NCBI GenBank assembly: GCA_021904315.1
Contig: CM038911.1
Coordinates: 4,089,780-4,153,779, forward strand
From: Sphagnum magellanicum
Taxonomy: Eukaryota; Streptophyta; Sphagnopsida; Sphagnales; Sphagnaceae
Reading direction: 5' to 3'
DNA length: 64,000 nucleotides
Within the stretch, counting starts at the first letter, position 1. The number at the start of each line of letters is the position of its first letter. The notes under the pieces were generated by a model. It was given only the letters and a program-made list of their open reading frames with translations, searched no databases and had not been told where the DNA came from. Shown here one piece after another: positions 60,447 to 64,000 of this stretch. The translations under genes and the position numbers were made by a program.

Positions 60447-63400
60447 CTAAGAGTGGGTAGGAGAACTAGGAGGTGCAGAGAGCACTCGGTCAAACTCTTT
60501 TATCCTATCTACATCCAGCTCTATAGAGCTAATACTATGATTCCAGCGTCTTTGCACTAGTGAAGCCGACAACTCGATCTTACTCAATGTGCTACTTGTC
60601 GAATGACTATTGCTCTTACTTAACCCTACAAGTTTGCGGTTGGCAGCCACTTTCACGGTGTCAAACTCTTGTGATTTACTCAGCCCAAGAGGTTTCCGTG
60701 GTTTCACTAACCCATTTTCCCCTGGTGGTTGTGTACCAAGCTTTGGACTTGCTGTAGTCTCTTCATTCTTGTTGATGATCTGATGCCCATTTGCAGTAGT
60801 AGTAGTTGTTGTCGTAGTAGTAGGAGGAGGAGGAGGAGGAGGAGGACTGATCATTTTTGTAGTAAACACTGGAGGTGGCGAGATACTGCGAGGAGGCAGC
60901 ATTTGTTGAAACTGTTGTTGTTGTTGTTGCGTGGTGGTGGCAGCAAATTGTTGGCCTTGTGTTGGAATATTGGGTTGGTCACTGCTTGGCAAACTAGGAG
61001 GTGACTTGGTTTGAGAGCGAGGGCCATTGTTCTTCCGTTCCCAGCAGACTAAATGATGAAGCAAAACTATGAGCTCTAAGATGTAGTTTTCAACTTTTTC
61101 TTGGTCTGCGTGATGCAGCGTTTGCAAAAGGGTTAACTCCACATGGCCCATGCCTCTCAGATCTACACGTGCCCTGCACATATATATAACCCCCCAAAAA
61201 ATAAAATCAATCAACTACACCCTAAACCCTAAACCCATCCCTGGGGCACAGCTCATACCAAAAGGCAGATGAAAAGGGAAGAATTACAAGCAAGCCAATT
61301 CCCATGGACAACTCATCAAAGTGAGGTTTGTAAGAATCAAATGCTCACCCAGTATTAGCCCACTCTCCAACCCATCCAAAGCCATGGTGAGCCCTGAGTG
61401 TGACAAACACACACATCATCAAAACAACATTTTTTATACCACAATTGCTAATGAAGATTATTGACTCATGCCCCAAAATCCATCCAGTTGTTCAAACACA
61501 ATCCCCTTTAGAAAAAAACAAGTTTCTCCTTGCAATTCGATTTTAAGTATCTTACTTGGTTGTGTTGGATGCAACTGGAACTAGCCACTCCAAAATGGTA
61601 CTTAACTCTCCTCTGATCTCCGCACAAGTTCGCTGCAGCATATAACAACATCCAAAGTAAGAGAAAACATTTGTTAGTCCTTGTAAAACAAATGTTTTGG
61701 TCCATGGCGTGCTTTTGTATCAAACTTGGTTGATTGGAGAAAAAGGTATTGTGATGCAAGAAGACTTCCAGTGGTATAGTCATAGAAGTAGTAGTTTTAC
61801 CACATCTTTTTTGGAGCTTTGTTGCAAGCGAGAGCGGAGGGAAGCTTTCATGGTTGGGGACAGCCCTTGGTATAGGGTATCCCTTATATTACCAGTGATG
61901 GAATTGGACCTCAAAAACTGCACCACAAAGCATAAGTGGATGGGTCACTTTTGAAGAGAAAAAAAGTGGAAAAAAACAGATTTTTTGTTTGTTGACAAGT
62001 AAGGCTTAACATGTTGCAACACTGCCACTAACTACCCTTACAAAGGCATATTATTTGGACTGTGCTTGAACATGGCATCATTCATTCAACTGAATACAAT
62101 TATCTCGTGTGTAGTGATGCCAAGATCATCAATAGAGGGAAAAAAAAGGTGTTCCAAGAATTTTTTCAAGTACGAACCACACTCTCAATCTGGTTGATAA
62201 TGTTTGCATAGTGAAGCGCCAAGCCTGAAGTGCCCAACTTCCCCGTCTTTCTTTTGTATTCCTCCTCTGCCTCCTTTGTCAACACTGCAATCATCCATTA
62301 TTATAACCACCAAAAAAGAATTTCAAGAAAACATTGGTGAACTCAATTGTTCTGAACTAATGCTTCAATCAACAACGGCAATCTACAGCAGAGTCTTTTT
62401 ATTTGTCTGAGAAACCAATAGAAAATTTAGCACAATATTTTTCAGTCATCAACATATGCATCTGGCTGCTGCCGCCTTCTTTGCTTTCAAGAATATTATT
62501 ATGAAGTTCAAGAGAAAGACCATCTTCAGCTGAACAACCACCCCATCTAGAAATTGAATTTGTAGCAAAAAGAAGAAAATACACATAAATGCAGTATCAC
62601 TCAAAACTTGAAATGCTGTAGAACTGTCAGAATTTTGGTTCTTGCAAATTGGGTTTAGGGTTTAGGGTTTGCCAGAACCATAAACATATGCAAAAAATGT
62701 GAAGGGAATTGTTACCAGAGGGACCAAAGTTATCGTGTATTTCTTGGTACATATAGTAGACAATGTCCACAAGTTGATCCATTACCTGCAAAACCATTTT
62801 CACAGTCTTATTTATAGTCTTGTGAATTTCTCTCCAATTCTTTTTGTCCCAGTAACAAAATGAAAATGATTTCATCTGGACATAAAATTGATAGCCAAAA
62901 GCAATACTCTCTCAAATTTGCACCCCTCACATGCTATTATGTGATATGATGGAAGAAAAAAATGTACCTCTTCAAGAACTTTAGACCAGAGACATCTCTT
63001 TTTCAATGCCTTGACATGCTTCTCTTGGCTCTTGACTTCACTTCTCAGAAGCATGATGCTGTCTCCTACATAACCATAAAAACACACCCAGCAACAAAAA
63101 AAACTCCTTCCATGATGAACAGCCTAAGTTTTTAAATCATTTTTGTTCAAAGAAATCATCATCATCATCTGGAAAACCCTAAAACCCTAGTGGATCTTTT
63201 GTTTGAAGGACTCTGGTTCAACAAGACTGGATACTTGGGTGGTCTTAGAAAGTTTTGAGCAACTTGGGCAGTGATGTGACATGGTGATTCCACCAAGTTC
63301 AGCATTTTGAAACAAAATTTACAGAATTTTAGGGTTTAGTTGTTGCTTCTGGAAAGAGAAAGGATACAGGAGTTGACCTCAGACTAACAGGCTACAAAAG

Positions 63401-63988
63401 GATATATGAAACAAAAAACAACTCTCTTTTTCTTTTCTTTTTTTCCTTCCCCAGAAAGGGAGGTTTTCAAAAGACCTGATGTTCTTTTAGGGGAGGAGGG
63501 TGCGCACCGCACGCCACAGGAGTACCACCATCACTGATGATGAGCGCTTCTTCGTGTTGTTTACGCTTCAAATCCATCTGGAATCTGTCAAGAGCATGCA
63601 TTTCATGGTACAACTCCTGCCATGCACACCATTCATGTCCCCCCCCCAAACATGTATACATATGATAAATTCCTTGAGTATTAACAAACAAAGCACAGGA
63701 CAAAGTTCACTGTTTCAAAACAGCAACACAAGATAATTTGTTTGTACCCATTTTTGTCTACAAAGAGTGAGAGAGAGAGAGGGATGTGCGCGTATACAAA
63801 CACACGCGCACACACAGTTTTTATAGAACTTGATTTGCAACAAAAGACATGCATGGTGATGATGATGATGGTGGGGCTTCTGCATTTTGTTTCTTACCGC
63901 AGTATTTTCAGCCAGTGTCATCAAGTTTTGCATGATGACATCCGCCTGCTCTTTTGATTGTCTCGAATCTTCAATGTTGAGTCCCAAT
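60447..63988 (-). CDS. PSK-simulator (PSI) / DUF668 family protein, 3' part
   Basis: Minus strand, partial: the 5' exons lie beyond the right edge. Nine exons: 63988-63898, 63616-63526, 63065-62968, 62785-62716, 62284-62178, 61917-61801, 61632-61556, 61393-61349, 61173-60447; phases agree, giving ~474 residues here. Blocks in family order: ELYHEMHALDRF, EVKSQEKHVKALKKRCLWSKVLEEV, MDQLVDIVYYMYQEIHDNFG, GKLGTSGLALHYANII, IRDTLYQGLSPTMKASLRSRL, LEWLVPVASNTTK, AHHGFGWVGEWANTG, TLLQTLHHADQEKVENYILELIVLLHHLV, GLSKSQEF. This is the DUF668 region; the upstream DUF3475 part is not in the window. Arabidopsis PSI1-3 act in growth linked to phytosulfokine signalling at the cell periphery; the exact biochemical role is unknown. 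The C-terminal exon is low-complexity (poly-Gln, then eight Pro from (GGA)n near 60826-60848, then Thr-rich) before a conserved SKSQEF tail. The donor of the second exon (63526 or 63529) and of the fifth (62178 or 62181) are uncertain by one codon. Confidence 0.9.
63765..63820. repeat. GA/CA microsatellite in a PSI intron
   Basis: (GA)n at 63769-63782 followed by CA/CG-rich alternation to about 63817, in the intron between the first two visible exons. Confidence 0.8.
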
Positions 63989-64000
63989 CTGCAAAGCAAT

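Noticed and set aside
61697-61954. 85-codon plus-strand frame
   Set aside because: It is antisense to the PSI exon at 61917-61801, which matches the family well.
1-64000. CRISPR arrays, operons, bacterial ribosome-binding sites
   Set aside because: The window is plant nuclear DNA with spliced genes; the regular repeats seen are minisatellites or direct duplications without unique equal-length spacers.

Overview
This is a nuclear window from a land plant. Spliced genes with GT-AG introns, degenerate TTTAGGG arrays, and plant-type neutral invertase and PSK-simulator (DUF668) genes all say so. The species cannot be read from the sequence. The very AT-rich deserts, Helitron and hAT relics, the Ty3/gypsy element and a 16-exon eIF3d fit a medium-to-large, repeat-rich genome, perhaps not a flowering plant (bryophyte, lycophyte, fern or gymnosperm); this is inference.

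Layout. 1-5.2 kb: degenerate telomere-like repeats, a ~50-bp minisatellite and AT-rich spacer. 5.2-12.9 kb: a diverged tandem duplication. The left unit keeps only a wrecked C-terminal piece of a gene; the right unit holds an intact intronless gene for a 627-residue protein of a family I do not recognise (10504-12387, +). 12.9-20.5 kb: AT-rich desert with local duplications and microsatellites. 20.5-29.2 kb: a full-length but broken Ty3/gypsy LTR retrotransposon on the minus strand (1.2-kb LTRs, gag-pro-RT-RH-INT). 29.2-32.3 kb: desert. 32.3-35.2 kb: alkaline/neutral invertase (GH100), minus strand, five coding exons, with an extremely GAA/CTT-rich leader upstream. 38.6-43.6 kb: a decayed autonomous Helitron on the minus strand (Rep, Pif1-like helicase, endonuclease), split by a non-autonomous Helitron (39416-41180) whose ends can be placed to the base. 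46-47 kb: an RPA-like relic. 49.1-56.4 kb: translation initiation factor eIF3 subunit d, plus strand, 16 coding exons. 58.3-59.5 kb: a hAT transposase relic. 60.4-64.0 kb: the 3' nine exons of a PSI/DUF668 gene on the minus strand, running off the right edge.

The four cellular genes (the unknown gene, invertase, eIF3d, PSI) have separate roles and no operon-like relation. Invertase cleaves sucrose, eIF3d serves translation initiation and PSI proteins are linked to growth signalling. The most unusual items are the unrecognised single-exon gene with its internally deleted sister copy, and the Helitron-in-Helitron nest. Exon coordinates were worked out by hand from splice signals, reading frame and family resemblance. 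No alignment or search was run.
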